This document shows positions 36,020 to 48,164 of a DNA stretch of 64,000 nucleotides, piece by piece. The stretch comes from Candidatus Phytoplasma ziziphi (GTDB lineage Bacteria; Bacillota_I; Bacilli_A; Acholeplasmatales; Acholeplasmataceae). The notes under the pieces are model-generated. The model saw only the letters and a list, made by a program, of their open reading frames with translations, was not told the origin of the DNA and did no database searches. The stretch covers positions 62,001 through 126,000 of the forward strand of contig NZ_CP025121.1 in NCBI RefSeq assembly GCF_003640545.1. The letters run 5' to 3'. The number at the start of each line of letters is the position of its first letter. The first letter of the stretch is position 1. A program made the translations under genes and the position numbers.

Positions 36020-39000
36020 TTAAATTTTTTTTCGAAAAAACATTTTACAACCAAAAACGATTAAAACAAATTTTAACCAATAAAAATTTTCTGAAATCAT
36101 CGCAAAGAAATCTTTTGAATCTGTCTTCTCACTTATTTTATAATTCAAAACAAAAGATTTTATTTTATCGTGTATTTGTTTTTCTTTAATATTTTCTTTT
36201 TTTAATTCATCCTTAGCGATAACAAAAGCTGCTTCTTTAATTAAGTCTATTTCTTGATTAGATATTTTTTGATTCAATACATTATCTATTAATATATATC
36301 TATTTATATTATCAGATATTTTTTTCTTTAAATTATTTTCTAAATGTTTAATATTCTTTTCAATTTCTTCGTTAAGAAACTTAATTATTTTTTCTAATTC
36401 TAAATCATTATAAAATAATTCTTTTTTGGTTTTTTCTTCTAATAAATTTATTATTTTATCTTTTTCTAAATTACAATTAATATTTAATTGTTTTAATATA
36501 GTTTGCCAATATCGATCAAAAAGTTCTTTATTAACTTGATTTTCTGTCTTATAAATTTGATTTTGGATATCTTTTAAGGAATATTTGTTTTGTATTACAA
36601 AATAATTATAAACATCTTGATTTATTTGTTTTTTAATTTGATCTATTTCTAAATAGTTAAATACTTTTGTATTAAAAGTTATCGCATTTATTAAATTTAA
36701 AATTTTATCGCGTAAATTATTTTCTTTATTTTGTATTAATTTACCTTTAATATTAGACAAAACTTCATTTTTGATTCCTTTTAAAAATAAAAAATTATTT
36801 TGTTGAAATACTTTGTTTATTTGTTTTGTAATATCTCTTTTTAATTCAAAAGAATCTTCTAAAATAATTAGTTCATTTTGTTGAGTAATTTCATCATAAA
36901 TATTATCAGTTAATTTTTCTTTAATTTCTTCAATATACTGTAATATTATTTTTTCAAATTCTATTTCATTATTTTCCGTTACTTGAGACATTTCTAATAA
37001 TTTAGTTTTTAAATTGTCATCTGATGTTAAAAAATGGAATTCGTTTGTATATTTTCGCATTAAACCTTCTATTTGCATTTTATTATGTTTAATTTTGTCA
37101 ATATTCCAAATAAAATAAATTTGCTTCGCTTTTGCTTCAATTGCTACATTTAAAATTGATTCTAAATTAGAAGTTTTTTTCATTTCTTGTATTTCTTTGC
37201 TTTCGGTTCCTTCTTTGAAATAAAACCCTAATAATTCGTCAGGAAAAGGATTATCCGAAGAATAAAAATTTTTTATTCTTTTTAAATTATCGGAATCGAC
37301 TTCAAATTCTACTGTTTTTCCTTGAGAATTTTTATTATAAACTAATTTTTGATGTAACATATAATCTGTTTGAATTAATTGAAAATATTTTTTTTCTTCA
37401 TCATTAAAAGAACTATCAATAAAAAGATGTTTTATCGGGGTATTTTTATATTCTTGAATTGTATATAATTGTTCTAAGGAAGGTTTTATATGATCATGTT
37501 CTTCCCAATTAATAACATTTTGTTTATTTGTGAACCTATCCATTACCAATTGCAAATCTATTGGTAAAATATTCAAATGTTTATGTTCATAAAACGCAAC
37601 ATTTATTGATTGTTCAAACAATTCTATCATCTTCCTAGGTGTTCTTAATTCGTCTAACCCTGAATTAATTATTTGTTTTGATATTTTATCTAAATATTGA
37701 TAAGCTCTTATATCTAAATTATATTTTTTAGAAATTTGTTTTAAAAAAATATTTATATTTTTTTCATTCCAAAAATCAATTTCTATTAATTTATTAAATC
37801 TACTTAAAATAGAATTATCAATATCATCTTTAAAATTAGTTGTTGCTATAACAAAAACTGGTTTGTTTTTATCTGTATAAGTACCATCTATTTGAGATAA
37901 AAAAGAAATAACAACGTTTCCATGATCAGAATTTAAACCGTCACTGTGACGTTTTTTAAATACCGCTTCGCATTCATCTATTAAAATAATACTCGGTGAG
38001 TGTTTTCTAGCTTCATCAAAAATATTTTTAACCAATCTTGGAGATTCGCCGACATATGTTTTAGAAAAATCAGAAGATGTTATAGAAAAAAAAGGTAATC
38101 TTGATTCTTTAGCAAAAGCTTTAGCTAAATAAGTTTTCCCCGTACCAGGAGGGCCATATAATAAAATACCTTTAGGGGGCTCGTTATTACCCTTCGTTTT
38201 ATATTCTGACGTCTCGCCAGTTAATTGAGTTAAACTTTCTTTTAATTGTTTTTTAGCTTCTTCATTGCCTATAACTTCTTTAAAAGTCGGAAAGTTATCT
38301 GTTTTTTTCAAAAACATTTTGACATTTTCTGATTCATCTTTTTTTTTAATTTCTTGTTCCTGTCTCATTTTTTGAAAAAAATCCAAAGTTTCTCTATTCA
38401 TTGTATTCATATGAGACATAGCTTCTATAAGTAAATAATTAAACATATTATTATTTTGTAAAGATACTTCTATTTTTTGTTTATATTTATCTAATTGTGA
38501 TTTTAAATTTTCTAAAGAATTTATATGATGTCTGATATCTTGTTTTAATTGATTTTTTTCCTTTTGATTTAAAATTTGATTTTGTTTAATTTGTTCTTCT
38601 TGCATTTCTAAATTTGCTTGCAAATAATTAATTTTTTTATTAGATCTCTCGATAAATTCTTCTTTTTGAGACATTTGTTCTTGTAAATTTTTTATTTGTT
38701 TTTTAATTTGATTAATTTTTTCGCTTAAAAATCTCTGTTCTTCTTGAGATAAAAATTTATTTTTTATTAATTCTTGAACTTTTAAATTTACATCTTGTTC
38801 TAAATTTGCTATTTTTTGAGACAAATTTTCTATACTAGATTCTTTTTGTTTAATATTTTTTTCTAAAATGGAAATTTGTTTTTGCTTATTATCAATAATA
38901 TCTGTTTGCTCTTCAACTGTTTTTTTTAATTTATCAATATTTTCATAAGCAATATCTAAATCATTTTCCAGTTTATCTAAAGATTTTGTTTGTGTTTTTA

Positions 39001-40915
39001 TATAATTTTTTAATTCGTTTTTTTCTTCCTCGTTTAAATTTTTAATAAAAATAATCTCATCTTTTTGTTCTTGCAATTGATTTCGCAAAATATTAATTTC
39101 TTCTTGTGTTTGAATTAAAAAATTTTCTTTAGAATATAATTGGTTTTTCAAATCTAAAATTAATTTTTCTTTTTCATCAATTTGATTTTGTAATTTTTGT
39201 TTTTCTTGAGTCGTTAAAAATTTATTTTCTTCAAGTTGTTCTTTTTTATTTTTAATTTCTTGTTCAACTTTTATAATTCGATCGTTCAAAGAATTGATAA
39301 TATTTTCTTTTATTTTCATATTTTGTTCTAAATTTGCAATTTTATTTTGTTTTTTTTCAATAATATTTTTTTGTTCCTCGATGGTTTGCCTTAATTCAGT
39401 TATTGTGTTTTGAGCAATATCTAAATTCTTTTTTATTTCTATTAATTGTTGTTTGTTCTCTTCTATATCATCTTTTAATTCTTGTTTTTCCAATGCATTT
39501 AAATTTTTCATTTCAATGATTTCGTTATTTTTTTCTTCTAATTGTTGAAGAAGATTTGTAATTTGTTCTTTATTGCTTTCTAAAATGAACTTATGAGAAA
39601 TTAATTTTTCTCTTAATGCATTAATATCTTTTGTAAGTGATGAAATTTCTGTATTCAATATTTTTTGTTGGCTTTCAGATAATAAATTATTTGTTTTTAT
39701 TTTATCTTGTAAATTTTTAGTTATTTTGTTAATTTCTTCATTTAAATACAAAATTTGTTTCTTATTATCTGCAACGCTTATCTCCAGCATTTTAATCTTT
39801 TCATTTTTATTTTGAATTATTTTTTGTTGTTCTTCTTTGGTTTCAGCTAATCTATCAATACTTCTTTGAGATGATTCCAATTTATCTTTCAAAACGTTTA
39901 ATTTTTCGATTTGATTTTTTAAATCTTTTTGAAATTCTAATTTTTCTGCCTCTTGTAATATTTTATCGTCGGCAATTTTTTGATTATTTTTTTTTAATTC
40001 AAAAATTAAAAATTGAATCTCTTGTTCTTTAGATTTAATTAATTCTTCTTGTTTTTGAGATTCTTTTTTTATTTGTTCAATTTTAATTTGTGCCCCCATA
40101 GATTCTGTTTTTTCTTTTAACCATTTTTTATTATTTATTTCTATTAAGGATTTTTGTTGATTTAGTTCATTTTCCAAAGTAAAAACTTTACTATTTTGCT
40201 CTTCGATATTTTGTGTTAAAATATCTATTTTTTTATTTTTATTTAATATATCTATTTCTTGTTTTTTGAATAAATCAATATATGTATTTATTTTCGTTTG
40301 CAAAAAAGAAATTTGCGCCTCTATTTGTTGAATATTTTTTTGTTTATTCAAATTTGCTTTTTTTTCAGCTTCTAAAATCATAATTTCTTCAAAAGTATCT
40401 ACTAAAAATTGAATGTCTTTTTTAGATAAAAATTCAATATTTTTAGGAGACCACATGCTCCACGAATAACCTTTATTTCCCTGAAAATTTTGTTTTTTAT
40501 AATCTAGATATATTCTATAATTATCGAAATCTATTTTATTACCTAGAAACACAAAGACATATTCATTTTTATCGAAAACAGTTTGTGCAATTGTATTTTC
40601 AAATTTATCTATTATATTATATTTTTCTAATAAACTAATTCGTTCTTCAATAGTCGTTTTCGTTTCACCCATATAATAAGGTTTATCAAATTCTTCTAAT
40701 ATTTTAGTTAAAACTTTTTTTAATAAATTATTATTTTTTAATTTAGGATAAATTTGTTGTAATTTTAAAATAACTTTATAATTTTGATATCCTTCTATTT
40801 GAATATCATTTAAATTAGAATTAAGCGCTTTTATAACAGGTTTTATATTTAAAAAAATTAACATTATCAATATTAATAAATTAATATTTAATAATATTTT
40901 ACATTTTGTCTTCAT
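36020..40915 (-). CDS. Giant exported coiled-coil AAA+ ATPase
   Basis: About 1631 residues. I choose ATG 40915 (MKTKCKILLNINLL) over a GTG 21 codons earlier, as it begins a signal-like stretch (about 6-28, LLNINLLILIMLIFLNIKPVIKA). Residues about 190-860 form a very long coiled coil with repeated LNQQ/KNLE/Q-rich blocks. An AAA+ domain of FtsH/VPS4 type follows: Walker A GPPGTGKT (near 920), Walker B IILIDECEAVF, SRH ATTNFKDDID then SRFNKLIEIDF. No HEAGH protease motif is present. After a long helical tail, residues about 1605-1625 are a membrane segment (WLKFVLIVFGCKMFF) ending RKKI. Signal plus C-terminal anchor would put the ATPase outside, in host cytoplasm. AAA+ proteins are suspected virulence factors in phytoplasmas. 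Topology is inference. Confidence 0.75.
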   Translation of the reverse strand: MKTKCKILLNINLLILIMLIFLNIKPVIKALNSNLNDIQIEGYQNYKVILKLQQIYPKLKNNNLLKKVLTKILEEFDKPYYMGETKTTIEERISLLEKYNIIDKFENTIAQTVFDKNEYVFVFLGNKIDFDNYRIYLDYKKQNFQGNKGYSWSMWSPKNIEFLSKKDIQFLVDTFEEIMILEAEKKANLNKQKNIQQIEAQISFLQTKINTYIDLFKKQEIDILNKNKKIDILTQNIEEQNSKVFTLENELNQQKSLIEINNKKWLKEKTESMGAQIKIEQIKKESQKQEELIKSKEQEIQFLIFELKKNNQKIADDKILQEAEKLEFQKDLKNQIEKLNVLKDKLESSQRSIDRLAETKEEQQKIIQNKNEKIKMLEISVADNKKQILYLNEEINKITKNLQDKIKTNNLLSESQQKILNTEISSLTKDINALREKLISHKFILESNKEQITNLLQQLEEKNNEIIEMKNLNALEKQELKDDIEENKQQLIEIKKNLDIAQNTITELRQTIEEQKNIIEKKQNKIANLEQNMKIKENIINSLNDRIIKVEQEIKNKKEQLEENKFLTTQEKQKLQNQIDEKEKLILDLKNQLYSKENFLIQTQEEINILRNQLQEQKDEIIFIKNLNEEEKNELKNYIKTQTKSLDKLENDLDIAYENIDKLKKTVEEQTDIIDNKQKQISILEKNIKQKESSIENLSQKIANLEQDVNLKVQELIKNKFLSQEEQRFLSEKINQIKKQIKNLQEQMSQKEEFIERSNKKINYLQANLEMQEEQIKQNQILNQKEKNQLKQDIRHHINSLENLKSQLDKYKQKIEVSLQNNNMFNYLLIEAMSHMNTMNRETLDFFQKMRQEQEIKKKDESENVKMFLKKTDNFPTFKEVIGNEEAKKQLKESLTQLTGETSEYKTKGNNEPPKGILLYGPPGTGKTYLAKAFAKESRLPFFSITSSDFSKTYVGESPRLVKNIFDEARKHSPSIILIDECEAVFKKRHSDGLNSDHGNVVISFLSQIDGTYTDKNKPVFVIATTNFKDDIDNSILSRFNKLIEIDFWNEKNINIFLKQISKKYNLDIRAYQYLDKISKQIINSGLDELRTPRKMIELFEQSINVAFYEHKHLNILPIDLQLVMDRFTNKQNVINWEEHDHIKPSLEQLYTIQEYKNTPIKHLFIDSSFNDEEKKYFQLIQTDYMLHQKLVYNKNSQGKTVEFEVDSDNLKRIKNFYSSDNPFPDELLGFYFKEGTESKEIQEMKKTSNLESILNVAIEAKAKQIYFIWNIDKIKHNKMQIEGLMRKYTNEFHFLTSDDNLKTKLLEMSQVTENNEIEFEKIILQYIEEIKEKLTDNIYDEITQQNELIILEDSFELKRDITKQINKVFQQNNFLFLKGIKNEVLSNIKGKLIQNKENNLRDKILNLINAITFNTKVFNYLEIDQIKKQINQDVYNYFVIQNKYSLKDIQNQIYKTENQVNKELFDRYWQTILKQLNINCNLEKDKIINLLEEKTKKELFYNDLELEKIIKFLNEEIEKNIKHLENNLKKKISDNINRYILIDNVLNQKISNQEIDLIKEAAFVIAKDELKKENIKEKQIHDKIKSFVLNYKISEKTDSKDFFAMISENFYWLKFVLIVFGCKMFFRKKI

Positions 40916-41076
40916 TTTAGAAAACTTTCTAATCCAAATTACTTTATTAAAATAATTTATTTGATAAATATTAAACACTTTGATAAGAAAAAATTTTATT
41001 TAAGCATTTTAACTTATTTTATTTTATTAAATTGAAATTTTATTTTAATTTTTCAATTATTAATTCTCTTTTGTAT

Positions 41077-41127
41077 AAAAAAATTTTTTCTATTTATTTT
41101 TATTCAATAAATAGAAAAAATTTTTTT
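41077..41127 (-). terminator. Terminator of adk
   Basis: A perfect 22-bp hairpin (41077-41098 with 41106-41127), reaching into the adk stop codon, with A/T runs at the base. Confidence 0.7.
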
Positions 41128-41785
41128 ATTTTATATCCGATATTTCTTTTAATATAATTTCAGTAATATCTTTAATTGATTTAGGACTTTCATCTACTTT
41201 AATTTCTGTTAATTTATTATTTTTTTGGTAATATTCAATTAAAGGAAAAGTTTCTTTTTTATAAACTAATAAACGTTTTTTAAAAGTATTTAAATTATCG
41301 TCTTTTCTTTGAATTAAATAAGTATTGTCATTATCGCAAAAACCATATTTTTCAGGAGATTTATTTTCTTTATGATAAATTTCTCCGCATTGAGGGCAAA
41401 CAATTCTTCCCATAATTCTTTTTTCTAATAACTTCTCACTAACATTAAAATAAAAAACTTTATTTAAAAAAATTTGTTTATTAGCTAATTCTTCAGTTAA
41501 AAAACTAGCTTGTTCCAAATTACGAGGATAACCATCTAAAATAAATCCTTTATTAATATTTTCGTTAGTTAAATATTTACTTATCATAGAATTAGTTATT
41601 TTATCAGGGACCAATAAACCTTTATTAATATAAGATTTAACTATCTTACCTAAATCCGTTTTGTTTCTTAAATTTTCTCTAAAAATATCTCCTATCGAAA
41701 TATGAGGGATATTTAAATGTTTCGATAAAATTAAAGATTGAGTACCTTTGCCAGACGCCGGAGGGCCTATTAAAATTATATTCAT
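41126..41785 (-). CDS. adk: Adenylate kinase
   Basis: A 219-residue kinase, balancing ATP, ADP and AMP. P-loop GPPASGKGTQ (7-16), LDGYPRNLEQA (near 85), and a zinc-binding LID with CPQC, then C..DND, i.e. three Cys and an Asp as in B. subtilis Adk. RIMGRIVCP precedes the LID. Monocistronic between the AAA+ gene and the ABC fusion, not in a ribosomal-protein operon in this window. Confidence 0.97.
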   Translation of the reverse strand: MNIILIGPPASGKGTQSLILSKHLNIPHISIGDIFRENLRNKTDLGKIVKSYINKGLLVPDKITNSMISKYLTNENINKGFILDGYPRNLEQASFLTEELANKQIFLNKVFYFNVSEKLLEKRIMGRIVCPQCGEIYHKENKSPEKYGFCDNDNTYLIQRKDDNLNTFKKRLLVYKKETFPLIEYYQKNNKLTEIKVDESPKSIKDITEIILKEISDIK

Positions 41786-42269
41786 GTATTCACCCTTATT
41801 ATATAATTAAATAATAGAATTATGAAAATTAAAAAATAATTTTTTTACAATTTATTCCGATTTAATTATTAGTAAAAATAAAATTCTTAAAACTGAAAAA
41901 ATTTTTAAAAAATTATATTTCGATAATATAATTATATTTTATAAATATTTTATTTAATAAAATATTCGAAAATAAAAAAAATAATACTTAATACTTTAAC
42001 ATATAAAACGTTATAATTTTCAATAAAAATTTTAAATATTTATTAAATTTCATAAATATTATGGATTGAAAATTGTTTTATTATTTCGTTAAACATAAAT
42101 TATTATTATATATCTTTTTAATTTGATGTATCATTTACAACCCACTATTAACCGAATATAAAAAATATGAGTGTTTTAATCCAATAATGATTTTATCCTG
42201 TATTTTTATAAATATATACAATAATTTTATCAAATTTTTGATTATTTAAAATGAAAATATAACAAAAAA
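41786..42269. other. Intergenic, nothing recognised
   Basis: About 480 bases of very A/T-rich DNA between adk and the ABC fusion gene. A slightly less A/T-rich patch at 42125-42160 shows no structure I can name. Confidence 0.4.
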
Positions 42270-43721
42270 CTATTTGCGATCCAAAATAATACTCAAAGGA
42301 TAAGGATTTTTCCTAAATAATTTATTTATGTGATATTTTATCGTTAACATATTTATAAATAATGGATATAAATAAGATAATAAAAAATAAAATATTAAAT
42401 TGATTACGAAATGTATTTTCAACTTTTCTAATAAAAAAGTATCAGCATCATTATTAAAATAAGCAAAATAACAAATGACCAAAGTTAAATGCACTCCTAA
42501 ACTTTGAAAAAATGACAATTTAAAAGAAAATATCCTAAATATTTTTTTGATATCTTTTTTAAAAGCACCTAAGGATTGTAAAATACCAATTTCTTTTTTC
42601 TTAAATTCCATTCTGTTTTTTATAATATAATTCAATTGAAACAAAGAATTTAAAAACAAAATTAAATAAAAAACAAAAAATAAAAAATAATGGGCCATCG
42701 TAAGCTCATCACGCAAATCACGAAAATTTTTATCAATAAAAAGATTAAAAAATAATATCGTCGATATAATTAATAAACATCCAGGAAAACCTATAGACAT
42801 AATGGCTCTAAAATATAATTTTTTACTATTTTTGAAAGTATTTTTTGTAAAAGAAATTGCTGATGAAAATGTAAGATAAGATTCGGAAGAAACATTATCA
42901 AGTGAATTAGAAAAATCTTTTACATCAGAAGAGAATATTTTTATTGGTGTTTTTTCAAAATTAGCTTTTTCTTCTAAAATATCTTTATTTTTTAATAATT
43001 CTAACATTTCTTCTTTAGTATAATATTTTTTATCATTATCAACAATAGGTTCTACATTTAATTTTTTTGAAATATCTTTAATAATAGAACCATTTTTTAA
43101 TTCTATCAAACGATCTCCGTATTTAAGAGCATTTTCTTTGTCATGAGTATTTACGATAACTAACTTGTCTTTAGATATTTCTTTGAATAAATCAAAAACT
43201 TGCTGTCCCGTTTGTTCATCTAAATTAGAAGTAGGTTCGTCAACCAAAATCATTTTAGAATTTTTCAGTAAAGCGCGTACGATACCTACTCTTTGTTTCT
43301 GACCTCCAGAAAGTTGATTAATTTTCCTGAATTTCAAATTATTTATTTCTAATTTTTGTAATATTTGTTCTATTTTGTCAGTATCAATATTTTTATTTTG
43401 TAGCTCACATGTTATTTTAATATTATCATAAACAGTTAATTCTTCTAAAAGATTAAATTCTTGAAAAATAAAACTGACAAAATTATTCCTATAAGAATTT
43501 AATTTTTCATTATTAAATTTTTGAGTAATGTTCAAATCATGAACATAAATATCTCCTCGACTAGAACTATCTAATCCGCCTAATAAATATAATAAAGTAG
43601 ATTTTCCAGAACCAGATGCCCCTGTTATAAAAACCAATCCTTTATCAGGGACATTAAAAGAAATATTTTTTAATATTTGTTCATCTTTAAAAATTTTACA
43701 TAAATTTTGTATTTTTAACAT
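42270..43721 (-). CDS. ABC ATPase fused to a short FtsX-like permease
   Basis: A 483-residue protein. Residues 1-215 are a MacB/LolD-type ATPase: Walker A GASGSGKST (34-42), LSGGQKQR (near 138), Walker B MILVDEPTSNLD and VNTHD. Residues about 300-475 hold four membrane segments and the FtsX motif KKKEIGILQSLGAFKKDI. The large outside domain normally between the first two membrane segments in MacB/FtsX is almost absent (about 20 residues). Peptide or lipid export, or a membrane-stress role, is possible. No partner genes adjoin. Confidence 0.8.
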   Translation of the reverse strand: MLKIQNLCKIFKDEQILKNISFNVPDKGLVFITGASGSGKSTLLYLLGGLDSSSRGDIYVHDLNITQKFNNEKLNSYRNNFVSFIFQEFNLLEELTVYDNIKITCELQNKNIDTDKIEQILQKLEINNLKFRKINQLSGGQKQRVGIVRALLKNSKMILVDEPTSNLDEQTGQQVFDLFKEISKDKLVIVNTHDKENALKYGDRLIELKNGSIIKDISKKLNVEPIVDNDKKYYTKEEMLELLKNKDILEEKANFEKTPIKIFSSDVKDFSNSLDNVSSESYLTFSSAISFTKNTFKNSKKLYFRAIMSIGFPGCLLIISTILFFNLFIDKNFRDLRDELTMAHYFLFFVFYLILFLNSLFQLNYIIKNRMEFKKKEIGILQSLGAFKKDIKKIFRIFSFKLSFFQSLGVHLTLVICYFAYFNNDADTFLLEKLKIHFVINLIFYFLLSYLYPLFINMLTIKYHINKLFRKNPYPLSIILDRK

Positions 43722-44289
43722 ATTCTCTATTTATTAAACCTTTTGTGATATCTATTTTAAACAATATTTAATTTATTATAAATCTTATTTATATCCTAAA
43801 AATTTGTAATTAAAACAAAAAAAATGTTTAATTTTATTGAAAATTTTATTGAAAAAATTAATATAAATCGAAAAATAAAAATTTGTTCAAACATGAATTA
43901 AACTTATTTTTTATAATCAAATTGAAATACTTAATTATATTAATTATAACATAAAAAAATTATAAAAAAATATGTAATAAAATATGAAAATATAATAAAA
44001 AACTCTTTTTTTAAAAAAATAATAAAAAACATTATTTTATTATTATAAAACAACTAAAAATAAATCTAAAAATTTTGTAATTTTAAACTAAATTAATGCA
44101 TTTAAAAGTATCAATTTAATTCCAAAGCGCACAAAAATAAATTACAACATATAAAAATCAACTTTTTATAAATTTAATGTATAATATATTTGTTAATTAT
44201 TGTTTATTAATAGAATTATATAGACTAAAAAACTATCAATTGATATATTTTTTTATTTCGCTTTTAATAATGATAGAAAGGAAATATTT
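43722..44289. other. Divergent intergenic region before groES
   Basis: Contains likely promoters for the ABC fusion (minus) and groES (plus). TATAAT at 44180-44185 lies about 105 bases before the groES ATG. I did not find a CIRCE element, so HrcA control is not evident. Confidence 0.45.
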
Positions 44290-44556
44290 ATGTTAATTAA
44301 ACCTTTAAAAGATTATGTCGTTATAAAAAATAAAGAAGAAAAAAAGAACACAAATTCAATTATTTTAAAATTACAAAATCAAAAACAAGAAAATAATTGT
44401 ACAGGCATTGTGGTAAGTTGTGGTCCTGAAGCATCCAAAGAAATTCAGCCGAATTATGAAGTGGTTTACGAAAATTATGCTGGAACCAAAATTACAATTG
44501 AAAAAGAAGAATATTTAATTCTAAAAACTGATAAAATAATAGCTTTATTAGTTTAA
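44290..44556 (+). CDS. groS: Co-chaperonin GroES
   Basis: An 88-residue GroES. Typical N-terminus KPLKDYVVIK and C-terminal strand VYENYAGTKITIEKEEYLILKTDKIIALL, with a central GIVVSCGP. The mobile loop is recognisable around residues 17-35 but rather polar. AAAGGAAATATTT precedes the ATG. Partner of GroEL, 66 bases downstream. Confidence 0.95.
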   Translation: MLIKPLKDYVVIKNKEEKKNTNSIILKLQNQKQENNCTGIVVSCGPEASKEIQPNYEVVYENYAGTKITIEKEEYLILKTDKIIALLV

Positions 44557-44619
44557 ATTAAATAAAAACTAATAATTTTAAAAAATGAAATAAAAATTTA
44601 ATAGGGGGATTTAATTTAA

Positions 44620-46239
<1,620 letters not shown>

Positions 46240-46270
46240 AAAAATAATCATTTTATAAAATCAAATTAAT

Positions 46271-46313
46271 AAAAAAATAGTTTTCTTATTTATAAAGAAA
46301 ACTATTTTTTTAT
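46271..46313 (+). terminator. groESL terminator
   Basis: A perfect 17-bp stem (46271-46287 with 46295-46311) and T run, 30 bases after the groEL stop. Confidence 0.85.
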
Positions 46314-46444
46314 TATGACACAAATAATAAAAAATGTTATAATTGCTAATAATATACGATTTATTTTAATTTATTAATTTTTTTGTTTTATTTTAATTTG
46401 TTTTGAATATATTAAAAGAAAGTAAGTTTTGAAGTATTAATTAT

Positions 46445-48163
46445 ATGAAATTAATTTTGAAATATATTTTTAAATATAAAAAGCTTCTTTTATTAAATAT
46501 TTTCTCTTTTTTATTAATAATTATCGGAGAATTATTAATTCCCTATGTCATAGGTGAATATATTGTAAATCCTAAACTTAAAACACAATTTATAAATGTT
46601 TTTTTATTTTTATGCATAATAGTTTTGATGGTTATTGTAGGCAATTTCGTTATAACTTTTTGTATTTCTAAAATTGCATCTTTGGTTTTTAAAGATTTAA
46701 GCACAGATTTATTCAAAAAAACACAAACTTTTTCTTTTATAGATATGCAAAAATTAGGAGTTTCCGCTATTGTAAGCAGAATTACCTATAATGTTTATCA
46801 AATAATGAATTTTGTAATTGCTTTTTATAAAACGGTTGTTTCTATGCCTATTATGTTAGTTTCTTGTTTTGTCATAATTTACAAGATTCATCCTTCGTTA
46901 TCTTATGGTATATTAGCTATAATGTTTTGTTTTATCTTTATTTTAATTTTTATTATTGCGAAAAATTATTCTTTATCAATTGAACAACACAATCTTTTAG
47001 AAGAAATGAATTATAAAATTAGATCTGGCATTACAGGAGTGAAAATAATTCGAACTTTAAATCAAGAAGAAAATGAAGAAAAAAAATTCGGAAAAATAAA
47101 TATATCTTTTAGAGATTCAATTATTAAATTATTTAATTCTATTCTTTCAATCGAACCTTTATTTTATTTCTTATTAAACCTGTCTATTATTATCACTATT
47201 AAACTTGCTTCTGATTTAATTCTAGAAGGAGCAATAGATATTGGCAAATTATATATTTGTATAACTTATAATGTTCATATTTTATCTTCTATTTTGAGTT
47301 TTTTATTATTATTTATGATGCTTCCGAAAACTTTAGTGGCTTTAGCTAAAATTCAATATTTATTTAATATTAAACCTTCTATTAATAGAAACACAATAAA
47401 TTCAGAATTTTTAGAAAATATTCAAACATTAGAATTTAAAAATGTTTGTTATCGACACCCTGATAATTCTAAATTAATCTTAGAAAATATTAATTTTAAG
47501 TTGAAAAAATCAGAAATAATTGCTTTCGTAGGAAAAACAGGATCAGGAAAAACTACTTTAATGAATTTGATTCCTCGTTTGATCGATCCTACTCAAGGAA
47601 TTATAGAAATTAATGGGATAGATATTCAAAATTATGATTTTAAAAATTTAAGAGATAAAATTGGTTTTGTTTCTCAAAAAAATATTTTATTTAAAGGAAC
47701 TATTTTTAGTAATTTATTATTTGGCAAAGAAAATGCGGATATCGAAGAAATGTTGGAAAAATCTAAAATAAGCCAATCATATCAATTTATCCAAAATAAA
47801 ACTCATAAATTAGAAGAACCTGTAAGCGAATTAGGAGCAAATTTCTCTGGCGGTCAAAAACAAAGACTTTCTATCACAAGAGCTTTATTAAAACAACCAG
47901 ATATTTATATTTTTGATGATTCCTTTTCTGCTTTAGATTATGAAACTGATTTAGCTATTAGACAATCTTTTTTAGCTCAAAAAAAGAAAGATTCTATAGT
48001 AATAATAGTGGCGCAAAGGTTAACGTCTATTTTGAATGCTGATCAAATTATTGTTTTAGATAATGGAAAAATAGTAAGCATCGGAACACATAAAGAATTG
48101 ATGAACAAATGCCCTGTTTATCAAAAAATCGCTTTTTCTCAAAAAATTGAAGAGGTCTTGTAA
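46445..48163 (+). CDS. ABC exporter half-transporter A (degenerate ATP site)
   Basis: A 572-residue type I ABC exporter subunit: six membrane segments in about 1-310, then an ATPase with Walker A GKTGSGKTT (near 362), signature FSGGQKQR, Walker B IYIFDDSFSALD and AQRL. The catalytic Glu after Walker B is Asp and the switch His is Gln, which marks the non-hydrolysing half of heterodimeric exporters such as BmrC/TM287 (family knowledge). Substrate could be lipid or drug. The gene is adjacent to the partner. Confidence 0.9.
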   Translation: MKLILKYIFKYKKLLLLNIFSFLLIIIGELLIPYVIGEYIVNPKLKTQFINVFLFLCIIVLMVIVGNFVITFCISKIASLVFKDLSTDLFKKTQTFSFIDMQKLGVSAIVSRITYNVYQIMNFVIAFYKTVVSMPIMLVSCFVIIYKIHPSLSYGILAIMFCFIFILIFIIAKNYSLSIEQHNLLEEMNYKIRSGITGVKIIRTLNQEENEEKKFGKINISFRDSIIKLFNSILSIEPLFYFLLNLSIIITIKLASDLILEGAIDIGKLYICITYNVHILSSILSFLLLFMMLPKTLVALAKIQYLFNIKPSINRNTINSEFLENIQTLEFKNVCYRHPDNSKLILENINFKLKKSEIIAFVGKTGSGKTTLMNLIPRLIDPTQGIIEINGIDIQNYDFKNLRDKIGFVSQKNILFKGTIFSNLLFGKENADIEEMLEKSKISQSYQFIQNKTHKLEEPVSELGANFSGGQKQRLSITRALLKQPDIYIFDDSFSALDYETDLAIRQSFLAQKKKDSIVIIVAQRLTSILNADQIIVLDNGKIVSIGTHKELMNKCPVYQKIAFSQKIEEVL

Positions 48164-48164
48164 A

